Source of the DNA: Massospora cicadina
Lineage: Eukaryota > Entomophthoromycota > Entomophthoromycetes > Entomophthorales > Entomophthoraceae
Assembly: GCA_022478985.1 (NCBI GenBank)
Contig: JAKSZP010009264.1
Coordinates: forward strand, 1 to 64,000
Length of the DNA stretch: 64,000 nucleotides
Direction of reading: 5' to 3'
Position 1 is the stretch's first letter. Every line of letters begins with the position of its first letter. Under the pieces are notes generated by a model. It was not told the origin of the DNA. It worked only from the letters and a program-made list of their open reading frames with translations, and ran no database searches. This document shows positions 10,246 through 21,045 of the stretch, piece by piece. A program made the position numbers and the translations under genes.

Positions 10246-11868
10246 TGTCAGAGAGATGGCATATGAAGTTTAGACTGTCTTGCCAGTCAGGATGCAAAAG
10301 CACCCAAAAGGCAAGCCAGAATTCCAGAGGCATTGCCACTTGGACAATGTTGGCTTGATCAGGGAGATGTGTGATGATTGCGCATTAATGAATTATGAGC
10401 ATAAAAATGATCCCAGCAAGAAACCAGGCTGTTGTAACTCTAGACCCAGTGGACCTTGCTATATGAAGTTGAGCAATCATATTTGCTGTTTTGGTATCAT
10501 CTATATGAGAGTTTTGAATGAAAATGGAGGTGAGGGGCATATCCTCACTTGGAGTGGAGACAAATGGACCCACAGAATTCCAATATCCTGCTGGTGGATG
10601 GCCTCAACAATAGGGTAAAATTTCCAGAAGTTTTTACACAATATTCCCAGTTAAATATAGTAGGGACTATAGTTACTATCATGACTGGTATAGCCCAGCA
10701 AATCTAGAGTCCAAAGGGCTATGTTGTTAGAGCTATAGGGAGCTCAGCAAGGAAAATTTAAAATAAATCAAAAATTGGAAAATTGAGGAGATTTTTAATG
10801 AATGGTAAATTAAGAAAAGACTGTCAATTTCCTCAGTGTGTTATGACTGCTTAAAAATTTGATTAAACTGGGAAATAACTTAGTAAAGCAAAGGATTGGG
10901 ACTCTCAAGATCTGATCTAACCTGGCAAACTTTAAAGAGTTGGGTAAAAATGAATTTAATCTGAACCAAAATCTGAAGGAGTCAGCGGTGGGCTGAGTTG
11001 CTGTTGGTTCAACCTCATATGCCTGACTAGTGGTTTTACTGCATTTCTGATGGTTAGTGTAATGGCATCTCATCTGATAAGCAATGGAAATCTCCTAAGG
11101 CCACCCCACATAGGGATGGTCCCAAATGGTTGGAAATGGGTTCAGGTTACCCAAACTTCCTGCACTCAGTCACTTTGGTATCTGTTTAGCCAAGAGAGAT
11201 GCATTGAACAACAATCCTGAATTTTGAGGGGAGGGTCTTGAGCTATTGGCAACATTTACCAATGGGTACATTCCTATTGGTCTTTGTCCTCAATGTTTTT
11301 AAGGGGTGTTCTGAATCAGCAACAACATTGCCCAATGGCCCAATGCCATTGGCAATTTTGACTGAGGATTTGTTACTGGATACATTCTTATTAAGATTTA
11401 CATACCTGTTGGGATTTGTCCCCAAAGTTTTTGAAGCAGGTTTTAAACCAATGAAAGCATTTCCCAATGGCTCAATGCCATTGGTGAGTTTTGCTGAGGA
11501 TTTGACATTTGATTACTCATTCACTGAATGTGTGCAACTGTCAGCCTTTGTTACTGAGGATCTATAGCTTCCAGATCTTGATTTTGAGAGCTCAGTGCTG
11601 TCAACTTCATAGAAATCTTTCAGCTCATGGGGTGGCAGCTTTAATTATTTCAGCACAAATTTCTGCAATTAACTATACTAATTTAGTGGAGGTAATTGCA
11701 GGGACAGGGGTGGAATCTTCAGAGAAAAGGCTGTTACCCAATGCTCATCTACCACATGGGCAAGGTCACCCTGTGAGACAAGTGGGATAGCTACCCTCTT
11801 TGGACCTTTTTAGAGGGGAATGGGAAAACTTTCTGGTCTAAGAAGAGGGAATGCTCCCCAGACTTACA
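10246..11868 (+). repeat. Long solo LTR-like repeat, copy 1
   Basis: This stretch starts TGTCAGAGAG and ends CTTACA. It matches 29940-31624 (reverse complement) over its length and 12508-13922 over the ends and parts of the middle. It has TG...CA ends but no coding capacity; the open frames in it (for example 11238-11567) are by-products of internal tandem repeats. Those repeats, about 125 bp each near 11260-11500, contain the self-complementary phrase CCAATGGC.TTGGGCCATTGG. No target duplication was found for this copy, so it may be an old or recombined solo LTR. Confidence 0.6.
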
Positions 11869-12319
11869 ACCTAGATTGAAGGGATGTAAAAACAAAAAGT
11901 ATGTTTTTGATCAATATTTACAGTATTGTGACTCTAGTATTATACCTTAAGGGTATTTAGTACTACCCTGTATATTACGTAACTTTATTAAATTAAGTAA
12001 ACTCAAAGTGATATTATAAATTTTTTTCAATATAAAAAATTAGTTTACAATTTTTAAAAGAATTAAGAGAAAATATGTAAGCTTAAAACTTAAGTATATC
12101 TTAATTAAATACAACTTATAGGATGAACTAATTTTTTATATAATTTTGTATCTATCCAGTTATCTAAGCTAGCTAAAGCCCCTACTAACTTAGTAATTTT
12201 ATTAATTTTATCAATAAATTATATTGATTACTCAGTCAAATTATTCAAATCCCTTACATATATATAAAGTGAAAATTTGGTTATTTGAGATAAGCTGACC
12301 AAGGGGATAGACATTAACA
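11869..12319. other. A+T-rich spacer with a relic of the LINE/SINE tail
   Basis: No gene seen. At about 12282-12316 the sequence TTATTTGAGATAAGCTGACC followed by AAGGGGATAGACATTAAC matches the shared LINE/SINE 3' tail in the minus orientation. No tRNA-like head or target duplication is visible beside it. Confidence 0.5.
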
Positions 12320-14048
12320 AGCGTTTAAAGAGCTTGTAATTTAGAGAATTAAAGGCTATTCTGAGCCTTTTAGTCTTGATCTTCTGAAATTTTGCCAACA
12401 TATACCCTTAATAAAACAATTAACTTGTTAATTAGCTGAACGACCACCAACCTCTTGTCAAAACCATATAAACTATCAAATCAAACAAATATCAAACTGC
12501 CCACCTGTGTCAGGAAAATGGCAGATAAAGTTTAAACTGGCCTGCCAGTCAGGATGCAAAGACACTTAAAAGATGAGCCAGTACACCAAGGCACTGCTGT
12601 TCAAACTATGTTTAAATGGGCTGGGAGAAAAATAACCAATGAGAGCTGATGGGCTGCAAATGTAAAAAGCAACCTGGCTAAAAATCAGTCTGTTGCAGCC
12701 CCAGGGACCACAGGCCTAGGCATAGGAAAGTGTGGAACTGGATTAGGTGGTTTGGCTTTCCTCTTGGGAGAGCTTGGTGTGGTGACATTGGTGAGGGTGA
12801 GGATACTCACCTGGAGTGGAAAACTTTGTCCATATAATGGTAAGATTCTGGTGGTGGATTGCCTTGGCAAATGGGGAAAGTTTCAAGAAATTTTTAATGC
12901 AGTGGGCCAGTAAGCTGCAGAAGGCAACAAGGTCTCCAACATAACCATGATGGCCCAGTTGTTGTGTGCACCATAATTCAACGTTAAAAGTGCCACAGGG
13001 TTCTGGCAAAGGATAATTTTAACTAAACAATGGTTTTTGAAGCGCAGGAATATTTATTGAATTTTAATATAAAGATAATTGACCATCAATTTTCCTAGTG
13101 TGGTACAAATGTTTAAATGGTTGGTCAATTGGAGAATAGCTTATGAATGTACAAGATTGGGGTCCTCAAGTTTCAGCTTAACCTGGCGGAACTTCAAGTG
13201 GGGGAACTTATTTAACTGAAACTGACTCTGAAAGTGTCAGCAGTAGGCTGAGTAATTATCCGTTCATCCACAGATGCCCAAATTGCAGTTTTGCTCTGAT
13301 TACACCAATTTGAGTGGTGGCATCTAACCCAATGGGTAACAGGAGACTCCCAAGGCCACCCCACATAGGGTGGCTCCAAGAGGTTGGGAACAGGTTTGGG
13401 ATTCCCAACCTGCCTGCAACTAATTGCTCTGGCATTCGTTTGCCCTTGCAGGATTTGACAGACTTAGATTTTGATGCTACCAAGAAGGGTTCAATGCTGA
13501 TGGCTACTTTTACCAAAGGCATGATGCTGTTGGCTAGTTTTATTAAAAGTTTGATACTGTTGGCTTTATTCACCAAAGGTACAAGGACATTGGGCATTGT
13601 TGCTGATTGTTTAATGCTGTTAGCCATTGTTACTGATGGCTCATCACTGTTGGCCACATTTCTCCCCCTTCACCTCATGCGAATGCCAATTTGCCAACAC
13701 TTTGACACAAATTTTCTCAATCCTCTGTACCAATTCCCCAATTGTTAGTACAGGGATAAGTGGCGGAATTATCAAAGGGTAAACCATGACCCACTGCTCG
13801 TTCATTACATGGGCAAGGTCGCCCTGGGAGATGAGGGGGCATCTGTCCTTTTTGGACCCTTTTTGGATGGAAAAGGGAACACCACCCAGTCCAAGTATAG
13901 GGGATGCTCCCTTTGAATTAAAACCTGTAAAAATATATCAATTGCCATTAAAAATCATATTTAATTATTACTTTTTATATAAATTTTTATTTAACTTTAA
14001 GAGTTTTAAACTACAGTGGAAATTATATTGTCATCTGACTGACATGTT
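12320..14048 (-). repeat. Helitron-like repeat, split by a solo LTR
   Basis: The halves 12320-12507 and 13928-14048 together match the uninterrupted copy at 20690-21045 (shared phrases include GACCACCAA.C.CTTG, TATCAAACTGC and ATTGTCATCTGA). A weaker copy lies at 44440-44650 within the minus-strand Helitron, near its 5' end, so this repeat is probably the 5' part of the same Helitron family. Its right end is cut by the gypsy element that starts at 14049. Confidence 0.55.
12508..13922 (+). repeat. Long solo LTR-like repeat, copy 2, with target duplication
   Basis: It begins TGTCAGGAAAATGGC and ends ...GAATTAAA at 13922. A 5-bp duplication ACCTG occurs at 12503-12507 and 13923-13927. The homologous repeat at 20690-21045 has the empty site at 20892-20896 (AGCTG), which confirms the borders. 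The interior has short tandem units around GCTGTTGGCTAGTTTTATTA (13500-13650). A 5-bp target duplication and near TG...CA ends fit an LTR inserted by integrase and reduced to a solo LTR, although no internal region of this family is known from the window. Confidence 0.7.
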
Positions 14049-14463
14049 TGTCAGCGCTACAGTTCTCTTGACTGGCGCTGGGGTTCAAGGTGGCTCAAAG
14101 CTGGAAAATTGGAAGTGAGCAATGAAGAGGAAATGGAAAAATTAAGGTTAGTTTACCAAATATTTTATTAATTTAAAATGCTTCAATATTTATAGGATGC
14201 ATGGGAACTCGATGCCTTTGGGATCTTCGGGTCCTCATCCAATCAGGATCTTTAGTAACCTTCAGAAAGGCCTCCTTGAGGGCGTCCTCAATGGATATTG
14301 TTGCTCACCTGACTGAGAAGGTGGAAAGCCCGCTCCATGTGACTCAGTACTAGGTAAGGTTGATCCAGAAAAAGTTTTATCTTAGCTGGAATCAATGATT
14401 GACTTGGTATAGCCAGATTTGGAAGATGGAAATTTGAGATGATTTTTATCTTGAATCCTGACA
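14049..14463 (-). repeat. 3' LTR of G1
   Basis: Matches 19429-19844 along its whole length. Differences are nearly all transitions at former CpG sites: for example CAAGGTGGCTCAAAG here against TGAGGTGGCTTGAAG there, implying CGAGG and CTCGAAG in the ancestor. Confidence 0.92.
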
Positions 14464-14474
14464 AGGCCCCCTTC
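14464..14474 (-). other. Polypurine tract of G1
   Basis: Read on the minus strand, GAAGGGGGCCT stands directly before the TGTCAG start of the 3' LTR. Confidence 0.65.
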
Positions 14475-14499
14475 AAGATCCTGTCAGAGGGGGAAGTAC

Positions 14500-15740
14500 A
14501 GCTGGAGGAACTGACCATGCACTCAGTTTACAACAGTCCCTTGCTTGGTATCAGCAATGGAGTATTTGGACTTCACCTTGTGTATCACTTTGTAGGGCCC
14601 AGACCACAGTACATCGAGCTTGTTCTGTCAGCCTCCCAGTCAATGATGATAAAAGAGAATGAGGTCACCTAGTTGAAATTCTGGTAAGGAGGGTCATCCA
14701 AGATTTGATCGGGATGTCTCTCTTCCAGTGGTGATAACAATGCCTTGAGTGGCTTGGGCTTGGAGCCAGACAATTTCATTGGCAAGGGCCCTCATATTTA
14801 AATCAGCGTTCTGGGAGTGGAGGCTTTGAACAGGGGCTGGATGCTACTGGGTAGTCGTGGGGCCCGCCCATACAGGGCTTCAAATGGGGACATTTTGATA
14901 ACACGGTGGTAGCTTACTCAGTATGCAAGCAGGGCGCTGGGCAAATAGTGGTTCCAGCGGCCAGGATCCAAGGCAGCCAACTTCCGCAGGATGGAGATGA
15001 GAGTTCCTGTTAGCCCTTTCCACCGCCCCATTAGTAGAAGGGTGGTAGGGAGCAGCGAAACTCTGGGTGGTTCCAAATAGTGAAGTTAGCTCCTGTACTA
15101 CCTGGGAGGTGAAGTTCAAACCATTGTCCGAGAGCAAGGTCTGAGGGCACCCATGCTGGGTGAAAATGGAGCGAACAAGGAACAAGGCGGTAGCCTTGGC
15201 CGTGGCTGCAGGAACTGAGATTGCCTCGACCCACTTAGTCAGATGGTCTATGGCAAGAATAATATACTTGTGACCATGTAGACCAGTGGGGAGGGGACCC
15301 ACCACGTCGATACTGATGACATTGAAGGGCTTGGTGGGCGCGACAATGGAGTGCTGATAGCGAGGGTTGGCCCAGTCTTGGGATTGGCAGGTCATGCAGG
15401 CTTCCAAAACCTCTTGGATAGTTTTGACCATTTGGTCCCAGTAGCAGCGCGACTTCAGCCACTCATAGGTCTTCTTGACCGCACCATGCCCCACAGTAGA
15501 GTGGCCTTCCAGGATGATGTCAGTATGAGAGGAGGGTCAGATGTAGGGAAGCCACTTCTTGTTGACTCTCTTGTAGAGTAACCCATCCTTGATCTGAGTG
15601 TCTTGAGTCATCCGGTGGAGTTCAGCTTGGACCTGGGGGGATTCCAGCTCCCAACGTTCAGGCTGCCCTATTAAGTCATAGAGCTGATCCTCCTCTGGGG
15701 TCAGGACTGCTAATACCAGCATCTGGGAGAGTCTTTCAGC
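14500..15740 (-). pseudogene. Integrase of G1
   Basis: The minus strand reads the linker IKDGLLYKRVNKKWLPYI, then a zinc-binding region (GHGAVKKTYEWL, CMTCQSQ), a catalytic core with VISIDVVGP, LLSDNGLNFTS and NGAVERANR, and a C-terminal module LWSGPYKVIHKVKSKYS ending near 14500. All three catalytic acidic residues are kept. Stops break it at about 15538-15540 (before the zinc region), near 14880-14900 and in the C-terminal module (HH*LGG*). Integrase would join the cDNA to target DNA. No chromodomain was seen. The last codons run up to the polypurine tract. Confidence 0.88.
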
Positions 15741-17140
15741 ATTCTGGTGAATAGCACCGGCGCGATGGACAATGGTGAAGTTATAGCTTTGTAGTCGTAG
15801 GGCCCACCTGGCCAGCCATCCATCAGGGTCTTTCATTTGCTGCAGCCATCAAAGGGAAGAATGGTCAGTAATGATAGTAAAATGGGTGCCGTAGAGGTAG
15901 GGCCAAAAATGCTTGATGGCTAAAAGTATGGCTAGGCATTCCCTCTCGGTAACGCTGTAGTTTCGTTCAGCCTTGCTTAGGGTTTTGCTAAAATAAGCTA
16001 TGGGATGTCAACCTGGTTCTCATCATGCTGAGCCAGGATAGCCCCCACAGCGACGTCACTAGCATCTGTGAACAGCAAGAAGGGCTTGTCAAAATGGGGA
16101 TGAACTAGAACAGGTTTAGTACATAAAGCCGTATGTAGGGTGTTGAAGGCCTGTTCCTGTTCAGGTTGCCAGTTGAATGGGACATTTTTTTGTAGGAGGT
16201 AGAACAACGGCTCAGCCAGGTCAGCAAACCGAGGGATGAACTGATGGTAATAGCCCACCATACCTAGGAAGACTTGAATATCTCATAGGCTCTGGGGGCG
16301 CGACATCTTCTCTATAGCATTGACCTTGTTGGGGATAGGTTGAATGCCACGCTTGGAGACCTTATGGCCTAGAAACTCTAGCTCAGGCTGGAAGAAGGAG
16401 CACTTTGAGAGCTTCAGCTTGATGGAGGCCTTCCGGAGATGCTCAAAGACTTCCCTAAGGTGGTCGACATGTCCATTAAAAGTTCGCAAAAAAACGGTGA
16501 TGTCATCTAGGTAGACCAGGACACAGGAGAGCTTCAGGTCCCCAAGGATCCCATCCATGGCGCGCTGGAATGTGGCTGGGGCGTTGCAAAGGCCTTGGGG
16601 CATCCTGGTAGGCTCAAACAGCCCTTTGTGGGCGATTAGAGCACACTTGGCTCAGTCTTTGGGAGCGAGCTCGACCTGCCAGTACCCACTGGCGAGGTCC
16701 ATGGCTGAGAAGTACTGGGAACCTGCAAGCAGTTGGAGTGAGTCATCAATATGGGGCAGAGGATAGCTGTCCTTCTTGGTGATGGAGTTAAGTCGTCGAT
16801 AGTCCATCACCACCTGGTGCTTGCCATCCTTCTTTTGGACCAGCAACAGTGGGGAGGACCAAGGGCTACATGAGGGAACCAAGAGCCCCGCATCGAGCAG
16901 CTGTTTGAGTTCTACCATGACTTGGGCCTCTTCGACCTTGCTCCTGTGGTAAGGCCAGGACTGAAATGGGGGGCATCCCCAGTTTCTACATGGTGGAGGA
17001 CTCCGTTCATCTGATGATGGCAACTCCAAGCCAAGGTCCCTCAATTCCCCAAAGCTTTGGATGTTAGCAACAGCCCCCATTGGTAACAGGCGAACATAAG
17101 CATGGGCTGGCTAGGTCCTAGAACTTTTGGTTTGTCAGTC
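15740..17140 (-). pseudogene. Reverse transcriptase and RNase H of G1
   Basis: From 17080 the frame carries the start of reverse transcriptase (LLDAGLLVPSCSPWSSPLLL, VVMDYRRLN, FSAMDLASGYWQVEL), a TGA at 16652-16654 after PKD where Arg is expected, then MPQGLCNAPATFQRAMD and the catalytic VLVYLDDITVF, so the YxDD motif is intact. The RNase H domain follows (LLFTDASDVAVGAILAQH at about 16090-16030; after a frame break, [15 protein letters not shown], and ARWALRLQSYNFTIVHR near 15800). The enzyme would copy element RNA to DNA. At least three breaks separate these blocks, so no full polyprotein can be made. Confidence 0.9.
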
Positions 17141-17159
17141 AGGTTGGCTAGCAACTCTG

Positions 17160-17830
17160 ATATCACCTGGCATACGCTGGATCAAGGATTCTGGGGCAGG
17201 TCAGCACTTCCTTGGGAGATGGGTTATCCAAACCTCGGACCTCCAGTAAATACCCTGAGGGAATGTTAATGTGGACCTGGGTGTCAACAACGACCTGGGA
17301 TTTTGGGGGCACGGTAGTGGTCTGGGGCAAGTAAATCAGCATCCCCTCAGATCCATCCACAGCAGGAGGGGGTAGCTGGACTCGAGAGCCCCGGACGTGG
17401 TACTCAAATCGATCAATTCATCCTTTGGTCTCCAGTAGGCAGGCTTGGGCCTTGACATCCACCCTAGAGTCATGGGCAGTTTCAAAAACCAGAGGGACTC
17501 AGTGTCCTAGAAGGGAGAGGAAACCACCATCATAGTGGATAACAGCCAAATAGTCTCAAAGAAACTGGGTTCCAAGGAGTAGATCGTAGCTGGTGTTGTC
17601 TAAAGTGATGGCAGTTGTATCCAAAGTGAGCTTTCCAAACCAAATTGGGAGAGAAGAATAGGCCCCTATGGATTGGGTGCACTGGGGGCCAGCTGTGCCA
17701 TACTCCATGTAGTGCGGCATGTCAGGGGCAACCTTGATGCGTTTCATCAGCTTGGAAGAGATAACATTCATGGGGGAGCCACTGTCAATTATGGCATAAA
17801 CTGGAATCTTGTGGACCCAGAGGGTGACTC
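17160..17830 (-). pseudogene. Aspartic protease and linker of G1
   Basis: Near 17800 the minus strand reads VYAIIDSGSPMNVISSKLMK, a retropepsin-type active site (D-S-G). Then come YGTAGPQCTQSIGAYSSLP and SYDLLLGTQFL, the second conserved block (LLGTQFL), with a stop at 17556. A further open stretch, 17360-17163 (PKSQVVVDTQVHINIPSG), is the linker to reverse transcriptase. The protease would cut the Gag-Pol polyprotein. The matching region in element G2 (about 49690-49945) has the same blocks, which supports the call. Confidence 0.8.
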
Positions 17831-18022
17831 AGGTGACCAAACTTCCAAACTGAGGCAGCAACGTAAGGAACATAGGAGAATCATCAGAAGAAGAGTAAGC
17901 AGTATCAATGTCTTTATTGTCATTAGATACCGCGGCTACTTCTTCAGAGTTAACAGCTTCTGGTTTGTGCGTAGGGGTTATTTGAGGCTGGACAGGGGTG
18001 TCAGCATGGAGCGCCTCGTCCT

Positions 18023-19371
18023 TCATGCTGACTGCCCTTTTCCTGCCTCTTCAGCTAGACGTTTCCAACAAGTTTTGGCGCTATGTCTAAAGCCATTGCA
18101 ATAGGTGCACCATGGTTGAGGGTTTTTTTGATTCTCAACTACATGGACCCTAGGGTGGTTAGAGGGACCTGCGGGTGCAGCTTTAGAGTTTAGGATTGTA
18201 GCAGGGATCTCGTTGAGGGCCTCCTTGATCTCTCTGATACAAGTGAACCCATTCTTCTGCACGATCATGTGCATCTGGACCTCGGGATAGGACCCCAAGG
18301 TGGAGATGACGGCGGTAATGGTGTCGTCCAGTGTGATACAGCTTGTCGTAACTAAAGATTGAGCCTGAATGTAGAACAAGTTGGCAAACTCCATAGGGCT
18401 TTCTCCTTTGTTAAGTCAAATGCCCATGAACGCTTGCTTCTGGTTGGCCAAGGTTTGGTTACTGCCAAACTCTTGGATCAGGGCGGTGCATACTTGTTCC
18501 CAGGTGTTACGCTCCTTCAGATGGGGATTCATAATTTCCTGGGCGGTACTGTCTAGGCATGAGTGGATGTGCTTCACCTTTTGTCAGTTGGTGGCCTCCT
18601 CCATGGAACTCTCATAAGCATACAAGAAGGAGGCAATGCTCTCCTTCCCGGGGTGAACTTCTCCTTGAAGCTAGGTTTAAAGTTAGCGACAATAGGAGTA
18701 GAGAGGGTGTTAACGCCTGGGATAGGCGTCAGCTCCAAGATCTCCATTTCTGCATAATCTCGTGGAGCCCTTTGGTCTAGCCGCCTCCGCAACCCTTCTA
18801 AGTCTTCTTGGATATATTCCCAGTTTTGACTGAGGGTGGAAGCGGATGCCTTGCTAGCAACCTGCTCCTTTAAGGACTGAATTTCAGAATTCTGTAGTTG
18901 GAGCTGGTTTTTGATGGTGGCCAACTGGGTTTCAAACCTGCGACACGTCGTTTCTAGCTGGGAGACCTCCTGATGGTGTAATCCTATGAGCTGGAGGAGG
19001 CGATGAATTGCGGGATGAACAAAATTATGAAGGTAGCTATCAGGTCCCAAGGTAAGCTCCCCAGCAGGTAATGCAGCTGAGGAGTATAAGTCTCACATCA
19101 TGGATGGCACATCAGAAGTGTGGGAGCAGCTGGAGCGGACACCCTCAGCATAGATGCCAAGGATTAGTTGTTCAATGACATTGTGGGAATGTTTGAGCTG
19201 AAGTTGGTATTGGCCCCCATCTAAGGAGGGCAGCGAGAATTGGAAAGCGGCGTGGAATTTGAGCCTTTCCAGCTGCAAGGGCGGTGTTGCAAATTGGGAA
19301 GAACTAACCCATTGAGATGTGCTCCTCAATTGACCAATCGCTTGGTCTTCAGGGTTGCTATTGGTTTCCAT
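18023..19371 (-). pseudogene. Gag of G1
   Basis: The first ATG after the primer binding site is at 19371. One frame runs to 18574 except for a TGA at 19093-19095 (Arg CGA to TGA would fit). It includes a coiled-coil segment (HHQEVSQLETTCRRFETQLA, then LQNSEIQSLKEQV) at about 18990-18860. After a frameshift near 18580 comes the capsid-like retrotransposon gag core (TWEQVCTALIQEFGSNQTLA, NKGESPMEFANLFYIQAQ) and a zinc knuckle CTYCNGFRHSAKTC (CX2CX4HX4C) near 18100-18060, then a stop at 18023. Gag would form the particle and bind element RNA. Confidence 0.85.
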
Positions 19372-19407
19372 TTTGTGATTGACGTTTTCACTGGGTCAGC
19401 TCAGAGC

Positions 19408-19425
19408 CCCCTGTAGTGAGCACCA
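19408..19425 (-). other. Primer binding site of G1
   Basis: On the minus strand, three bases after the 5' LTR, stands TGGTGCTCACTACAGGGG. It starts with TGG (pairs with tRNA CCA) and is 18 nt long, as expected. The same 18 nt recur at 51208-51225 and, with one change, at 23834-23851. Confidence 0.85.
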
Positions 19426-19428
19426 CTT

Positions 19429-19844
19429 TGTCAGCACTACAGTTCTCTTGACTGGCACTGGGGTTTGAGGTGGCTTGAAGCTGGAAAAATGGAAGTGAGC
19501 AACGAAGAGGAAACGGAAAAATTAAGGTTAGTTTACTGAATATTTTATTAATTCAAAATGCTTCAATGTTTATAGGGTGCATTAGAACTCGATGCCTTTG
19601 AGATCTTTGGGTCCTCATCCAATCAGGATCTTTAGTAACCTTCCAGAAAGGCCTCCTTGAGGGCGTCCTCAATGGATATTGTTGCTCACCTGACTGAGAA
19701 GGTGGAAAGCCCGCTCCATGTGACTCAGTACTAGGTAAGGTTGATCCAGAAAAAGTTTTATCTTGGCTGGAATTGATGATTGACTTGGTATGGCCGGATT
19801 TGGAAGACAGAAATTTGAGATGATTTTTATCTCAAATCCTGACA
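19429..19844 (-). repeat. 5' LTR of G1
   Basis: Pairs with 14049-14463. It begins TGTCAG and ends CTGACA in plus-strand reading; TG...CA on either strand. Confidence 0.92.
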
Positions 19845-19885
19845 GTGTTAAATGAAAGCAAGCGTCATAGTTAAATGATATCATA

Positions 19886-20330
19886 GTGGTGACCAACCCT
19901 AAGGATAAGTCTGGGCGCCAGGAGGCCCAGAAGGTGAAGCTACAGGCCCTCCCTGACCTCAGGCATACACTAGAACAACGCTGGGTACAGGCTAAATATG
20001 CCCAGGTTGGTACTAGTGAGGTGCCAAATGCCCAGCCTCTTATGTTGGCCCAAGCATTAGAACGGACAGTTTACTTAATTAACACAGACAGTTCCATTTA
20101 GTTAGTCAAGGAATGGGGTTTCAAAACCCATTCCATTTATGAAATGATGCGTTTGGGTTGGATCCAACTTCAATCAATTACTTGTGTGAAGTTGGTTTCA
20201 GTGTATTTGACAAATTTAGATGGTAGCACTTGCCTATTAGTGGGTTGGTTCTTGGGCCCACTCCAGCAAACCACATATTTCCCCAAAATAGTTTAATTCT
20301 GTTTTCTATGACCAACACTACTTGTCAGTC
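19886..20330 (+). repeat. Dispersed coding-type repeat B, copy 1
   Basis: The frame from 19886 reads QKVKLQALPDLRHTL, QRWVQAKYAQVGTS and, past a TAG at about 20099, GFKTHSIYEMMRLGWIQLQ. Copy 2 on the minus strand at 42365-42761 keeps the same residues although the DNA differs (QKVKLQALLDLKHTL, QRWVQARYAQVGTS, GFKAHSIYEIASLGQIQLQ). That pattern points to a protein once under selection, probably part of a retroelement polyprotein. The second block (LINTDSS. then LV.E.GF) could be a worn retropepsin-like region, but I do not recognise the family. Confidence 0.6.
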
Positions 20331-20689
20331 AACTTCCTAATAAACATTTTTCCCATTTTACGTTTTATTTTATGATACTTCAAATGCTCCTGTGCACAAA
20401 CCTCTTCAAGGAAGTCTTGCACTCCGTTAACCTAGCCATTTTAAATACACTCAGGCTATCCCCTAGTGCACCGTTGGTTTGCCTAGGTTCCCTCCAACCT
20501 GGGTCACTTACCCCCTTCCCCTTTGTAAACCTCATTGCTTTTGGTGGGTTATTTATTATAAAACTCGCACTTCTCTGCCTAAGTTGTTATTGCTCCAGCA
20601 CCCTCTGCTGGGCTCTAATACCTTTTGCACTATTGGCTAGTTCCCCGGCGTTGGCCTTGTGCACCATGCACTACCACGCTGGGAACAGG
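20331..20689. other. Spacer, C-rich stretch without recognised gene
   Basis: It contains pyrimidine-rich sequence around 20450-20640. The longest frame (20372-20803, plus, 143 codons) runs into the following repeat, resembles nothing I know and is probably chance. Confidence 0.4.
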
Positions 20690-21045
20690 AGAGTTATAGA
20701 CACTCTCCTTACAGCAAGTTATAATAATTTAGAGAACAAAAGGCTAGTATGGGCCTTTTTGGCTTGCTTTTCTGAAATTTTACTAGCTTACACCTTTAAA
20801 TAAGATAATTAATTTAACAATTATCCAAATGACCACCAATCACTTGGTAAAGCCATTTAAACTACTGAATAAACTGAATATCAAACTGCTCAGCTGTAAC
20901 AATATACTGATTACTATTAAAAAGTATACAAATTTGCCTTTTACTTGTCAATTTATTGTTTTAATTTGAAAATAAAAATATAGTGGTATATTATATTATC
21001 ATCTGATTTTAGCAACTGTGCAAAATTTCATCTATAGGTTATGTC
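20690..21045 (-). repeat. Helitron-like repeat, uninterrupted copy
   Basis: Matches the two halves of 12320-14048 and, less well, 44440-44650. It serves as the empty-site reference for the solo LTR at 12508-13922 (site at 20892-20896). The end CAAAATTTCATCTATAGG resembles the AAGTTTCATCATAATTGG near the 5' end of the Helitron at 43289-44756. Confidence 0.55.

Larger units (their letters stand above)
14049..19844 (-). mobile_element. Ty3/gypsy retrotransposon, nearly complete, element G1
   Basis: Two LTRs of 415 and 416 bp, each TGTCAG...CTGACA, bracket gag, protease, reverse transcriptase, RNase H and integrase in the Ty3/gypsy order on the minus strand. Flanks are ATGTT (14044-14048) and GTGTT (19845-19849), a 5-bp target duplication with one change. 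A primer binding site and a polypurine tract are in the right places. Coding regions are broken by stops, several of which are TGA where the family would have Arg (CGA), so the element is decayed but only moderately old. Confidence 0.92.

Noticed and set aside
11238..11567. 109-codon ORF as a gene
   Set aside because: It lies in the tandem-repeat part of a solo LTR, and the other copies do not preserve the frame.
10246..11868. Target duplication for solo LTR copy 1
   Set aside because: The flanks AGTTT and ACCTA do not match.
17673..18104. 143-codon plus-strand ORF
   Set aside because: It is the shadow of the G1 gag/protease region, which is coded on the minus strand.
14049..19844. Retrovirus-like env gene in G1
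   Set aside because: Integrase runs almost to the polypurine tract, leaving no room for env.
20372..20803. 143-codon ORF as a membrane protein gene
   Set aside because: It is Leu/Cys-rich but runs into a dispersed Helitron-like repeat and has no start context or known motif.
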